Part shown: positions 1 to 6,682 of the stretch, piece after piece
Position numbering within the stretch: the stretch's first letter is position 1
How the letters are laid out: each line of letters starts with the position of its first letter
Origin: Tetragenococcus sp041859945
Lineage (GTDB): Bacteria > Bacillota > Bacilli > Lactobacillales > Enterococcaceae
DNA length: 27,892 nucleotides
Assembly: GCA_041859945.1 (NCBI GenBank)
Contig: JBFLGC010000034.1
Span: 1 to 27,892 of the forward strand
Direction: 5' to 3'
Position numbers and translations under genes: made by a program
The notes under the pieces: generated by a model
What the model was told of the DNA's origin: nothing
Database searches by the model: none
Seen by the model: only the letters and a program-made list of their open reading frames with translations

Positions 1-91
1 TATTAGTATCTAATTCCATTATTATATCAGCCCATTTCTTTTATAGACTGATTATAGCATAGAACAAAATAAAAAGGCAATAAGCTTTTTA

Positions 92-251
92 TATCGGTTT
101 TCGAGTTACCAAAGGTAACCCTCATACCGAACGGCAAACATCTACCACCTATAGAGGATGGGCGACTTCTGCCTAGTTACGTTAAAAAAACAGGCGCAAT
201 CGTGCTTCAAAATTGACGGGGGGCTTTCTGACAAGTTATGCTTAAAGAAAG
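92..251 (+). ncRNA. Structured 5' leader of the DUF1576 gene, class unknown
   Basis: The 266 bases before the DUF1576 gene hold nested complementary segments rather than a gene. A first hairpin pairs GTTACC (105-110) with GGTAAC (114-119) around an AAA loop, extended by GA/TC and by CGGT (95-98) with ACCG (126-129). A second pairs GGCA (133-136) with TGCC (170-173) and encloses CATC (139-142) with GATG (157-160). A third pairs CTTTCT (224-229) with AGAAAG (246-251), ending just before the ribosome binding site. This suggests a cis-regulatory RNA. I could not match it to a riboswitch class I know; pairing alone can arise by chance. Confidence 0.4.
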
Positions 252-266
252 ACAAAGGAGGCCTTC

Positions 267-1592
267 ATGAAAAATCAACCGATTTATTATCGACACAAAG
301 AGTTGTCCCACGCGTCCCCTTCCCCCTTTCTGTATCGCTTGATGCTTGGCTATAGTCTACTTTTGATCAGTATCGGTCTTTTTACGGAAACGCCAAACGA
401 TCTGTGGCATGGGCTGAAAGCCATTTTCTTAGCACCAAGCAACTTGATCACAGATTATTTTGCGGTCGGCAATTTCGGCAGCGCTTTTTTAAATAGTGGT
501 AGTTTAACTTTAATAAGTTTACTTTTTATTTGGCTTAAAAAAGTAGAGTTGAGTGGGCCGATGTTAGCAGCCTTGTTCACCGTATCAGGCTTTTCCTTTT
601 TTGGCAAAGACATTTTCAATTCGATCCCGATCTTTGTCGGAGTAGCTGTTTATGCGCGCCTCGTAGACAAACCATTCACTCAATTCTCACTGGTGGCTTT
701 GTTTGGTAGTACCTTATCACCTGCCGTCAGCTATATTGCTTTTGGTACTGAGCTTTCTACTTGGTCAGGTGTGGTCGTAGGCTATCTTACCGGTATTTTT
801 GTCGGACTCATGTTACCACCCCTATCGGCACACTTTTTGCAATTTCACCAAGGCTTTTCTCTCTACAATGTCGGTTTCACTTCTGGTATCATCGCCATGC
901 TTCTGGCTAGCTTGATGCGCCTTTTTGGTCATGAATTTACAACGCCAAATTTGGTATCCGACCAGTATTCGACAGCTGCCCTGATCTTTTTACTGATAAT
1001 TTCACTTGCTTTGATCTTGACTGGCGTTTGGCAACGAGGAAACTTTGCTGATTTAAAAAAGATCTTTAATGAAAGTGGTAGTCTAATTACCGATTTTGTC
1101 CTCGTCTCTTCTGTTGGCGCGACCTTGATCAACATGGGAATGATGGGACTTTTGATGACCAGTTTTATCCTTTTGCTGCAAGGGAGTTTTTCCGGTCCTA
1201 TCGTAGGTGCGGTTTTGACCGTTATGGGCTTTAGCGCTTTTGGCAATCATTGGAAAAATAGCCTCCCGATTTTGCTCGGTGTCATGATGGCTGCTTGGTT
1301 TTCGCCCAACTATGGAGAAGACTCCTTTCCGATTTTGATGACGGCCCTTTTCGGCACCAGTCTAGCTCCGATTGCGGGCGCTTTTGGAACGATTCCTGGC
1401 ATCTTAGCCGGCTTTATCCACATGACCTTGGTTTCAAACGTGTCGTATTTACATGGCGGTCTCAATCTTTATAACAATGGTTTTTCTTGTGGTTTTGTAG
1501 CCGCCGGGATGGTCCCAGTCCTTAACCTATGGAAAGAAAAAAAGGAGGAAGGCAATGAACGAAAAAGAACGCGCACGTCGCATCGTGGATGA
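267..1592 (+). CDS. DUF1576 family polytopic membrane protein, putative transporter
   Basis: A 441-residue, strongly hydrophobic protein with about ten or more membrane segments, recognised as the DUF1576 family, whose function is not established. The ATG follows an excellent AAAGGAGG site. The sequence shows an internal duplication: roughly residues 57-215 and 270-417 repeat the same order of motifs. LITDYF recurs as LITDFV, SGPMLAALFTVSGFSFFG as SGPIVGAVLTVMGFSAFG, NSIPIFVGV as NSLPILLGV, and FSLYNVGFTSG as LNLYNNGFSCG. Two homologous halves are typical of channels and secondary transporters, so a transport role is my inference; substrate unknown. The C-terminal tail is short and charged (KEKKEEGNERKR) and its codons overlap the next gene by 38 nt, which suggests translational coupling. 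Confidence 0.8.
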   Translation: MKNQPIYYRHKELSHASPSPFLYRLMLGYSLLLISIGLFTETPNDLWHGLKAIFLAPSNLITDYFAVGNFGSAFLNSGSLTLISLLFIWLKKVELSGPMLAALFTVSGFSFFGKDIFNSIPIFVGVAVYARLVDKPFTQFSLVALFGSTLSPAVSYIAFGTELSTWSGVVVGYLTGIFVGLMLPPLSAHFLQFHQGFSLYNVGFTSGIIAMLLASLMRLFGHEFTTPNLVSDQYSTAALIFLLIISLALILTGVWQRGNFADLKKIFNESGSLITDFVLVSSVGATLINMGMMGLLMTSFILLLQGSFSGPIVGAVLTVMGFSAFGNHWKNSLPILLGVMMAAWFSPNYGEDSFPILMTALFGTSLAPIAGAFGTIPGILAGFIHMTLVSNVSYLHGGLNLYNNGFSCGFVAAGMVPVLNLWKEKKEEGNERKRTRTSHRG

Positions 1593-1902
1593 GCTTTTGC
1601 TGTATTGTTTTGATAGTGACATCAATCATATTCACTTAGATATCGCCTATGAAAAAAAACAGCTAATGATCCAACTACAAGGGACAGCTCAGGATCGCCC
1701 GTCTCATATAGATGAATTTTTTGATATGTTGAACACCCCACGAAATAGTGGCCTAGAAGGATATTATGATGAATTATTAGGTGGGCATAAGGAGACTCAC
1801 AATATCCAAGACTTTCGCCTTTTGGGTATGATGATCGATCAAGTAGAGCTGTCTTATGAGAAGCCAATATTTAAACTCAAAGTGATCCGTAGCTTTTCTT
1901 AA
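1555..1902 (+). CDS. Conserved-looking small cytosolic protein of unknown function
   Basis: A 115-residue soluble, acidic protein that I do not recognise. The ATG lies inside the 3' end of the DUF1576 gene, 6 nt after a strong AAAGGAGG at 1541-1548, so it is a real and probably coupled gene. The N-terminus (MNEKERARRIVDELLLYCF) looks like an amphipathic helix, followed by alternating hydrophobic stretches (IHLDIAYEKKQLMIQLQG near residues 26-43, VELSYEKPIFKLKVIR near the end) that read as beta strands. The alpha/beta pattern is faintly like a GHKL-type fold, but I see no ATP-binding motif. Its position suggests a partner or regulator of the membrane protein; that is inference only. Confidence 0.7.
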   Translation: MNEKERARRIVDELLLYCFDSDINHIHLDIAYEKKQLMIQLQGTAQDRPSHIDEFFDMLNTPRNSGLEGYYDELLGGHKETHNIQDFRLLGMMIDQVELSYEKPIFKLKVIRSFS

Positions 1903-1906
1903 TTCT

Positions 1907-1935
1907 TTGCTTAAGTTATACTAAGACTATATTAT
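1907..1935 (+). promoter_or_regulatory. Candidate sigma-A promoter for birA
   Basis: TTGCTT (1907-1912) and TATTAT (1930-1935) are separated by exactly 17 nt. The -35 is weak (3 of 6), the -10 good (5 of 6). The expected start lies only about a dozen bases before the birA start codon, leaving a very short leader. Confidence 0.35.
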
Positions 1936-1955
1936 CGAAGAAGAAAGGTGTTTTG

Positions 1956-2915
1956 ATGACGACACAAGAAAAATTACTTTCGCTTTTGCGTCAAAAAGAG
2001 GACGTCTATTCTGGGGAAAAATTAGCAACTGAATTAGGGATCTCACGTACTGCCGTTTGGAAAGCCATTGGTGAATTAGAAAAAAAAGGATATCAGATCG
2101 AGCATACGTCGACTGGTTATCGCTATCTACCGTCCGATGTCTTAGAAACAAAAAAAATGGCGGACAAACCATTACCCGCAGCCAATATATTTATCAAAAC
2201 AAGTACAGACTCTACTATGATCGACGCTAAAAAAGCAGCACTAGCAGGTCAAAATGCGCCGGCTTTGTTTTTAGCGGAAACGCAAACCGGCGGACATGGT
2301 CGCTTCGGCCGTCCTTACTTTTCTCCAGTCGGACAGATTTATATGAGCTTGTTATTATATCCTGATCAAATTTTTGATGAACTGCCGCAATACACGATAT
2401 TAGCAGCAGTGGCTGTCGCTCTTGCCATCGATGAAATCACTGGCAAAGAAACCTCGATCAAATGGGTCAATGATATTTATTTAGGCGGCAAAAAAGTCTG
2501 TGGTATCTTATCCGAAGCGATGTCTAATTTTGAAACAGGTCAAATCGGACACGTGATTTTAGGTATGGGCATCAATTTTGCAATTGCCCCCAGTGATTTT
2601 CCCAAAGAACTCCAAGCAAAAGCAAGCTCGCTTTTCCCAAGTAAAGTAGCCACTTCTAGTCGAAATGACTTGATCCACTTGATTTGGCAAAATTTTTTTG
2701 AGCTGATAGACAGCTTGCCCGATCAAAGTTATTTAGCCGTCTACCGAAAGAAATCGTTTGTCTTAGGCAAAAAAGTAAGTTTTACGCAACAAAAAAAAGC
2801 CTACAGTGGCATTGCCACAGCTATTACCGATACCGGTGAACTGGTGGTAGAAACGCCTGGAAGAACCTTTAAACTAGCTTCAGGTGAAATCAGTTTGGCA
2901 ACGATCGAATCCTAA
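1956..2915 (+). CDS. birA: Bifunctional biotin-protein ligase / biotin repressor BirA
   Basis: BirA activates biotin with ATP and transfers it to the biotin carrier protein of carboxylases; long forms also bind biotin operators. This is a 319-residue long form. An N-terminal winged helix (about residues 3-60: LLSLLRQKEDVYSGEKLATE, ISRTAVWKAIGEL) precedes the ligase domain, which has the adenylate-binding loop GGHGRFGRPYFSP and the catalytic-lysine segment KWVNDIYLGGKKVCGIL, then a C-terminal SH3-like domain. An in-frame TTG lies immediately upstream at 1953, but the ATG at 1956 sits better behind AGAAAGG. It converges with dmkA and shares its terminator. Confidence 0.93.
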   Translation: MTTQEKLLSLLRQKEDVYSGEKLATELGISRTAVWKAIGELEKKGYQIEHTSTGYRYLPSDVLETKKMADKPLPAANIFIKTSTDSTMIDAKKAALAGQNAPALFLAETQTGGHGRFGRPYFSPVGQIYMSLLLYPDQIFDELPQYTILAAVAVALAIDEITGKETSIKWVNDIYLGGKKVCGILSEAMSNFETGQIGHVILGMGINFAIAPSDFPKELQAKASSLFPSKVATSSRNDLIHLIWQNFFELIDSLPDQSYLAVYRKKSFVLGKKVSFTQQKKAYSGIATAITDTGELVVETPGRTFKLASGEISLATIES

Positions 2916-2917
2916 GC

Positions 2918-2953
2918 AAAAACGAGTAGCCTCAGATAGGTTACTCGTTTTTT
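2918..2953. terminator. Bidirectional terminator between birA and dmkA
   Basis: A-run, then ACGAGTAGCC, a 7-nt loop, GGTTACTCGT and a T-run. One G-U pair interrupts an otherwise complete stem of about 13 bp. Symmetry of the A and T runs allows termination of both convergent units. Confidence 0.85.
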
Positions 2954-2964
2954 GCTAGCGCTTT

Positions 2965-3924
2965 TTAGCTATGGATTGCTTGCCAGATCAAGCAAAAAAT
3001 TAGGCCTATCGCATACGATCCATTAAACAGGATCATATTTTTGATGGCATAGCCAAAGCTTTTCGGTTCTGGCAGACTGGCTCGATGTTCTTGCAAATTT
3101 TTGTGGATCTTCGGTAAAGTCAAGAAGACGAAAAGGATCGGCCAATTATAGATGCCAACTATCAAGCCGATTAAGATTGCCAGATAGCTACTATACATCA
3201 GTCCTTGAAAAAGCAAGGTCCCATTTTTTCGACCAATATAATAAACAAGCGTATAACGATGATTTTTGATATCTGTTTCTAAATCGCGTAAGTTATTAGC
3301 CAACATGATATTGGCGATCGTAAAGATCAAAGGCAAAGAAGCCCAGACGATCGCTATAAGGCCCCAAAGTTGACCGTTTAAAGAAAACAGTCCCGCTTTA
3401 AAATCAAGGGTCAAATAAAAGACTTGTTGATCTAATGTGTTGACATACACCGTGATGGCAAAAATCCCCAGTCCCATTGTCACACCACTAAACACTTCAC
3501 CAAGGGGCATGCGTGAAAGCGGGATCGGGCCAAAGGTATAAAAAATACCAATAAAACAAACGATTCCACCCATGATAAAGAGCAACCAACCCGTCTTGAT
3601 GCTCAAAATAAGACCGATCAAAAACGTAAAGGCAATCATGCCGAGGATCATCTTACGGATCATTTTCACATCCAAGCGTTCACGACCAATCACATTTTGC
3701 TGATACTTATAAGTTTCAGACTTGGCTTTTTCAAAGTCCATAAAATTATTGATTGCTGTCGTCGCCATATCAAAAACGATCATGCCACAAAAAAAGAGGA
3801 ATGTGTAGCCCCAGTGGATCTCATGAAAATAGGTCAGCGAAAACAAGACGCCCATTATAAACGGAGAGATGCTCGCAATCTTGGTTTTGATTTCCACTAC
3901 CTCTAAGAAATTTTTTATTGTCAT
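2965..3924 (-). CDS. dmkA: UbiA-family prenyltransferase DmkA (1,4-dihydroxy-2-naphthoate polyprenyltransferase, EET branch)
   Basis: An integral membrane prenyltransferase that attaches a polyprenyl chain to 1,4-dihydroxy-2-naphthoate to give demethylmenaquinone. The 319-residue protein has about eight or nine membrane segments and both UbiA aspartate motifs: NNFMDFEKAKSE near residue 60 and NNLRDLETDIKNHR near residue 211, which hold the Mg-diphosphate. It is the last gene of the fmnB-kinase-dmkA unit, starting 18 nt after the kinase with a good AAGGAG site. Its placement among EET genes points to the paralogue DmkA that supplies a dedicated quinone for extracellular electron transfer, as described in Listeria. 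Whether it is also the only MenA of this organism cannot be told from the window. Confidence 0.85.
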   Translation of the reverse strand: MTIKNFLEVVEIKTKIASISPFIMGVLFSLTYFHEIHWGYTFLFFCGMIVFDMATTAINNFMDFEKAKSETYKYQQNVIGRERLDVKMIRKMILGMIAFTFLIGLILSIKTGWLLFIMGGIVCFIGIFYTFGPIPLSRMPLGEVFSGVTMGLGIFAITVYVNTLDQQVFYLTLDFKAGLFSLNGQLWGLIAIVWASLPLIFTIANIMLANNLRDLETDIKNHRYTLVYYIGRKNGTLLFQGLMYSSYLAILIGLIVGIYNWPILFVFLTLPKIHKNLQEHRASLPEPKSFGYAIKNMILFNGSYAIGLIFCLIWQAIHS

Positions 3925-3942
3925 GTTTTACTCCTTTTTAAC

Positions 3943-4734
3943 TTAATCTGCAAAAGCTTCGCAAGCCGCAACGACCCGCAATTTCTCGGTATCGATTCTA
4001 TCCTTCCCATAGGCCTCACAAAAATCACTCAGATAGTGCTCTGTCCCAAGATTAAAACACAATGACCACATGGCCCAAAACAAATCAACATGTCGATCCC
4101 CAATGCCAGCGTGATCAACATCAATAAAACCTGTAAAGTGCCAATTATCCAACATGATATTAGGTAGGCAATAATCGCCGTGGATCAAGGTGTTCATTTC
4201 TAATAGATGGCCATTTTTCTTTATTTCAGCAAAAGCCGTTTCGGCTGTTTGAAAATTTATGCTAGAACCGATCCGCTTGGGTTCAAAGTGACCTTGTTCA
4301 TAGCCATGTCTAGCTTTTTTTAGATAGGCTTTGGTGTGATCAGAAACAGGACAACCGACAGGATCGATTTCATGCAAAAGTCGCAATTCTTGAGCAACAA
4401 CTTGACATAAATGTTTGGGATCTGCCAAATAGCGGCTAGCCGTACCATCCTCTCCTTTGACCTGTTCCGTCAGTAGGTAACCTTGCTCATCTTCTTGAAA
4501 AAAATCTACTACTTTTGTGGCCAACTTTTTTTGATGAAAATAGCGCGTCAACTCAGCTTCCTCTGCTAGATCTTTGGCATTGGCTATTTTAAGAAAGTAG
4601 CCTTGCTCCTTGTCAATAAAAAAGACTTTAGCTGCCGGGGAACTACTGCTATCATAAATCGTCGCGTCTTTCAGATAGCTTTGGATTTTTTCAGGATACA
4701 TTTTTAAATCAAGAGTGGCACGACGCTTTTCCAT
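3943..4734 (-). CDS. Aminoglycoside 3'-phosphotransferase-like small-molecule kinase
   Basis: A 263-residue protein of the APH/choline-kinase fold, close in length to APH(3') enzymes (about 264). The catalytic loop HGDYCLPN (H185, D187, N192) and the metal-binding GFIDVD (D205/D207) followed by GIGDRHVDLF match the APH(3') pattern; the N-lobe has FFIDKEQGYFLKI with a candidate ATP-binding lysine. It is cotranscribed with fmnB and dmkA (18-nt gaps both sides), with no sign of a mobile element nearby. Family knowledge allows kanamycin/neomycin phosphorylation, but the family also contains kinases of ordinary metabolites. Its fixed-looking place inside an EET operon makes a housekeeping substrate plausible; I would not call it a resistance gene from sequence alone. 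Confidence 0.75.
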   Translation of the reverse strand: MEKRRATLDLKMYPEKIQSYLKDATIYDSSSSPAAKVFFIDKEQGYFLKIANAKDLAEEAELTRYFHQKKLATKVVDFFQEDEQGYLLTEQVKGEDGTASRYLADPKHLCQVVAQELRLLHEIDPVGCPVSDHTKAYLKKARHGYEQGHFEPKRIGSSINFQTAETAFAEIKKNGHLLEMNTLIHGDYCLPNIMLDNWHFTGFIDVDHAGIGDRHVDLFWAMWSLCFNLGTEHYLSDFCEAYGKDRIDTEKLRVVAACEAFAD

Positions 4735-4752
4735 GCTTTCATTCCTTCATTT

Positions 4753-5859
4753 CTATTTCAACTCACTGCGATCGCCCATGGTATAACCGGAATTTTCATC
4801 CAATTTAAAGGTGTCTTTGATCCCATCAGTGACATAAACCCGATCTTCTTTAGTGACAAAGATCGCATCTGTGCCCGCTGGCGTTTCGTTTTCGATATAT
4901 TCTAGACCAGCTTTGACCCCTTTATCAAAAATCACTGTCGTAAGTCCATCACCGTCGATCGACTTGTCGGTAATGACTGTGGCACTAGCGATATCATTGT
5001 CATAAGGATAACCTGTTTTTGAATCAAAAATATGGTGATAGGTCTTGCCATCGACTTCCAAATAACGTTCATAGATGCCTGATGTCACGATGGTTTTATC
5101 GGTTTCTTCGATTGATCCTAAAACAGAGCCACGCGCATTATTAGGATCTTGAATCCCTACATTCCAAGGTGCCCCGCGCCAACTTTGGCCAACGACATAA
5201 ATATTTCCGCCTAGATCGACGATCGCCGAAGTCACCCCGTGATCACGTAAAACGGCGGCGGCTTCATCGGCAATATAGCCCTTAGCGATCGCGCCGAGGT
5301 CTAAAATCATGTCGGGATCTTCCAAATAAACGGTCTGTTCAGCATCATCAAACTTTATTTTATGGTAATCGATATGCTGCAAGGCTTCATCGATTTCTGC
5401 CTGTTCGGGCTTTCTGGCATCATCAAAACCGATCCGCCACAATTGCGTGATAGCTCCGATCGCCATATTAAAACCACCATTAGAAGAGTCACTATAGTCA
5501 TAAGCCGTTTTTAGTAAACCGTAGATATCCTCACTCACCTTCACTGGCTCTTTGCCAGCAGCGCTATTTATCGCATCGATCTCAGAACCAGTTTGATTGA
5601 TCGTGATCTTATCTCCTAATTCCTTGATGCGGTCAAAAGCCGGTTGCAAGGCCTCTTTCTTACCTTCATCATAGACACGGATCCGCGTGTAAGTTCCCAA
5701 CAAAAACTCTTCCTGGGCATAGGGCTCTTTGCGTAACCCTTTAGCGGGCGTGACTTCAGTCGCCGAACTTGATTCTGTTGGTTCTTTTTTATCTTGACAG
5801 CCAGCTAAACCGACCAACAAAAGAGCTACCATGGTCAGCTTTATAAATTTATGCTTCAT
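4753..5859 (-). CDS. fmnB: FAD:protein FMN transferase FmnB (ApbE family lipoprotein)
   Basis: Cleaves FAD and attaches FMN to a threonine of extracytoplasmic target proteins. This one would flavinylate PplA, encoded nearby. The 368-residue precursor has a lipoprotein signal ending in LVGLAGC, with C21 as the lipidated cysteine. ApbE landmarks follow: LGTYTRIRVYDEG, GGFNMAIGAITQLWRIG, LDLGAIAKGYIAD, AIVDLGGNIYVVG and YHHIFDSKTGYP, the last including metal- and FAD-binding positions. It is the first gene of a three-gene leftward unit; upstream are two candidate promoters. The start ATG follows AAGGAGAAAGTA. In Listeria the equivalent enzyme is required for EET. Confidence 0.92.
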   Translation of the reverse strand: MKHKFIKLTMVALLLVGLAGCQDKKEPTESSSATEVTPAKGLRKEPYAQEEFLLGTYTRIRVYDEGKKEALQPAFDRIKELGDKITINQTGSEIDAINSAAGKEPVKVSEDIYGLLKTAYDYSDSSNGGFNMAIGAITQLWRIGFDDARKPEQAEIDEALQHIDYHKIKFDDAEQTVYLEDPDMILDLGAIAKGYIADEAAAVLRDHGVTSAIVDLGGNIYVVGQSWRGAPWNVGIQDPNNARGSVLGSIEETDKTIVTSGIYERYLEVDGKTYHHIFDSKTGYPYDNDIASATVITDKSIDGDGLTTVIFDKGVKAGLEYIENETPAGTDAIFVTKEDRVYVTDGIKDTFKLDENSGYTMGDRSELK

Positions 5860-5889
5860 TACTTTCTCCTTGTCCGGTGTACTTTTTCT

Positions 5890-5918
5890 ATCATAGCGTG
5901 TTTCCCCATTATTTTAAA
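5890..5918 (-). promoter_or_regulatory. Candidate promoter of the fmnB operon
   Basis: On the minus strand TTTAAA (5918-5913), a 17-nt spacer and TATGAT (5895-5890). A second candidate farther upstream has TTGCGC, a 17-nt spacer and another TATGAT. Both -10 boxes match consensus at 5 of 6 while the -35 boxes are weaker. Confidence 0.4.
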
Positions 5919-6049
5919 GTTTTTTTAGCGATTTTATCGCTTATTCATCATAACGCAAAGCCTAAGGTTGCGCAATGACCGTTCTTAACTCTTTCGCTAG
6001 CAGTTTATTGTTGACTTTGATAGAAATAGGTCCTCACCCTCTTCGCAGC

Positions 6050-6072
6050 AAAAAAGGACAACTTAATGTCCT
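6050..6072 (-). terminator. Terminator of yjdF overlapping its stop codon
   Basis: Read leftward: AGGACA, 6-nt loop, TGTCCT, then a T-run. The TAA of yjdF lies in the loop, so transcription ends right after the gene and fmnB must have its own promoter. Confidence 0.7.
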
Positions 6073-6491
6073 CTTTGCTTCTGATGCTTTTTAACTTGAC
6101 GTTTTTGATACCTTTGCTCTTGTAACTTTTCTTTTTTGCTATGAGTAACATGTTTGTGTTGCACTTTTTTTAACTCACGAGCCATTTGCAACGCCAGCTG
6201 GGCCTTAGTTGAGACAACTGATTGGTTCTTTTTACGACTTAATTCGCGTTGCATTCTTTTGGGATTGCTCCACTTAGGCTCAAAAAGAACATCCGCATCG
6301 ATCGTTTCTTTTGTCGGTCCTTCATTTCTTTCAAGAGCTGAAGATAAGCAAAAAAGGACATAATGCCAAATTTCTGCATTATTTGGTTCTTTTCCAAAAG
6401 TCTGTTTAAACACATGATACTGTTTTTCTTGGTCTACATACTCGATCAAACCACACCAAAAACTGCCATCAAAAAAGACTGTCATCTTCAT
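6063..6491 (-). CDS. yjdF: YjdF family protein (DUF2992)
   Basis: A 142-residue protein recognised as the YjdF/DUF2992 family from its start (KMTVFFDGSFWCGLIEYVD) and its lysine/arginine-rich C-terminal half (ELKKVQHKHVTHSKKEKLQ and onward). Function is not known; in other Firmicutes yjdF genes often lie behind the yjdF-motif RNA, a riboswitch that senses azaaromatic compounds. The ATG follows a very strong AAAGGAGGGG. It stands alone, with pplA's terminator before it and its own terminator after it, so it appears to be an independent unit lodged in the EET locus. The upstream leader can pair with its ribosome binding site. Confidence 0.82.
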   Translation of the reverse strand: MKMTVFFDGSFWCGLIEYVDQEKQYHVFKQTFGKEPNNAEIWHYVLFCLSSALERNEGPTKETIDADVLFEPKWSNPKRMQRELSRKKNQSVVSTKAQLALQMARELKKVQHKHVTHSKKEKLQEQRYQKRQVKKHQKQRGH

Positions 6492-6496
6492 GATAG

Positions 6497-6590
6497 CCCC
6501 TCCTTTATTTATTGATTTGACAGAGGACGACCTGGAGGGAAGGTTACTGGTATAGGCTTGCTCTATACTTACGGACTACCAACCGTAACG
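6497..6590 (-). promoter_or_regulatory. Probable yjdF-motif riboswitch with ribosome-site sequestration
   Basis: On the minus strand the yjdF leader forms a compact multihelix: GTTAC (6589-6585) pairs with GTAAC (6547-6543); inside it GTATAG (6568-6563) pairs with CTATAC (6555-6550), and ACGG (6586-6583) can pair with CCGT (6574-6571). Just downstream CCCTCC (6539-6534) is exactly complementary to GGAGGG in the ribosome binding site (6503-6498). That is the layout of a translational switch. Class assignment rests on the downstream gene being yjdF plus this layout; I did not run a covariance model. Confidence 0.6.
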
Positions 6591-6631
6591 TGTTTTTATG
6601 TCATAAAAATTTTAACACAAAATAAGGCAAT

Positions 6632-6662
6632 AAAAAAGCTGGGCACTTCACCCAGCTTTTTT
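6632..6662 (-). terminator. Terminator of pplA
   Basis: A run, GCTGGG, 7-nt loop, CCCAGC and T run: a perfect 12-bp stem including the A/T flanks. It isolates pplA from yjdF. Confidence 0.88.
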
Positions 6663-6682
6663 ATATTCACTTCTTAAAGATC

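Noticed and set aside
133..175. Resemblance of GGCAAAC and GGGCGAC to the c-di-GMP-I (GEMM) riboswitch
   Set aside because: The characteristic CGCAAAGC segment and the tetraloop-receptor arrangement are missing; the match is too short.
158..355. Plus-strand open frame over the leader and the start of the DUF1576 gene
   Set aside because: No ribosome binding site, overlaps the structured leader and the much better DUF1576 start in another frame.
929..1246. 105-residue minus-strand open frame inside the DUF1576 gene
   Set aside because: Antisense shadow of a convincing membrane-protein gene; no ribosome site.
3943..4734. Calling the kinase an acquired aminoglycoside resistance gene
   Set aside because: No mobile-element flanks, composition like its neighbours and tight operon spacing argue against recent acquisition; family alone does not prove substrate.
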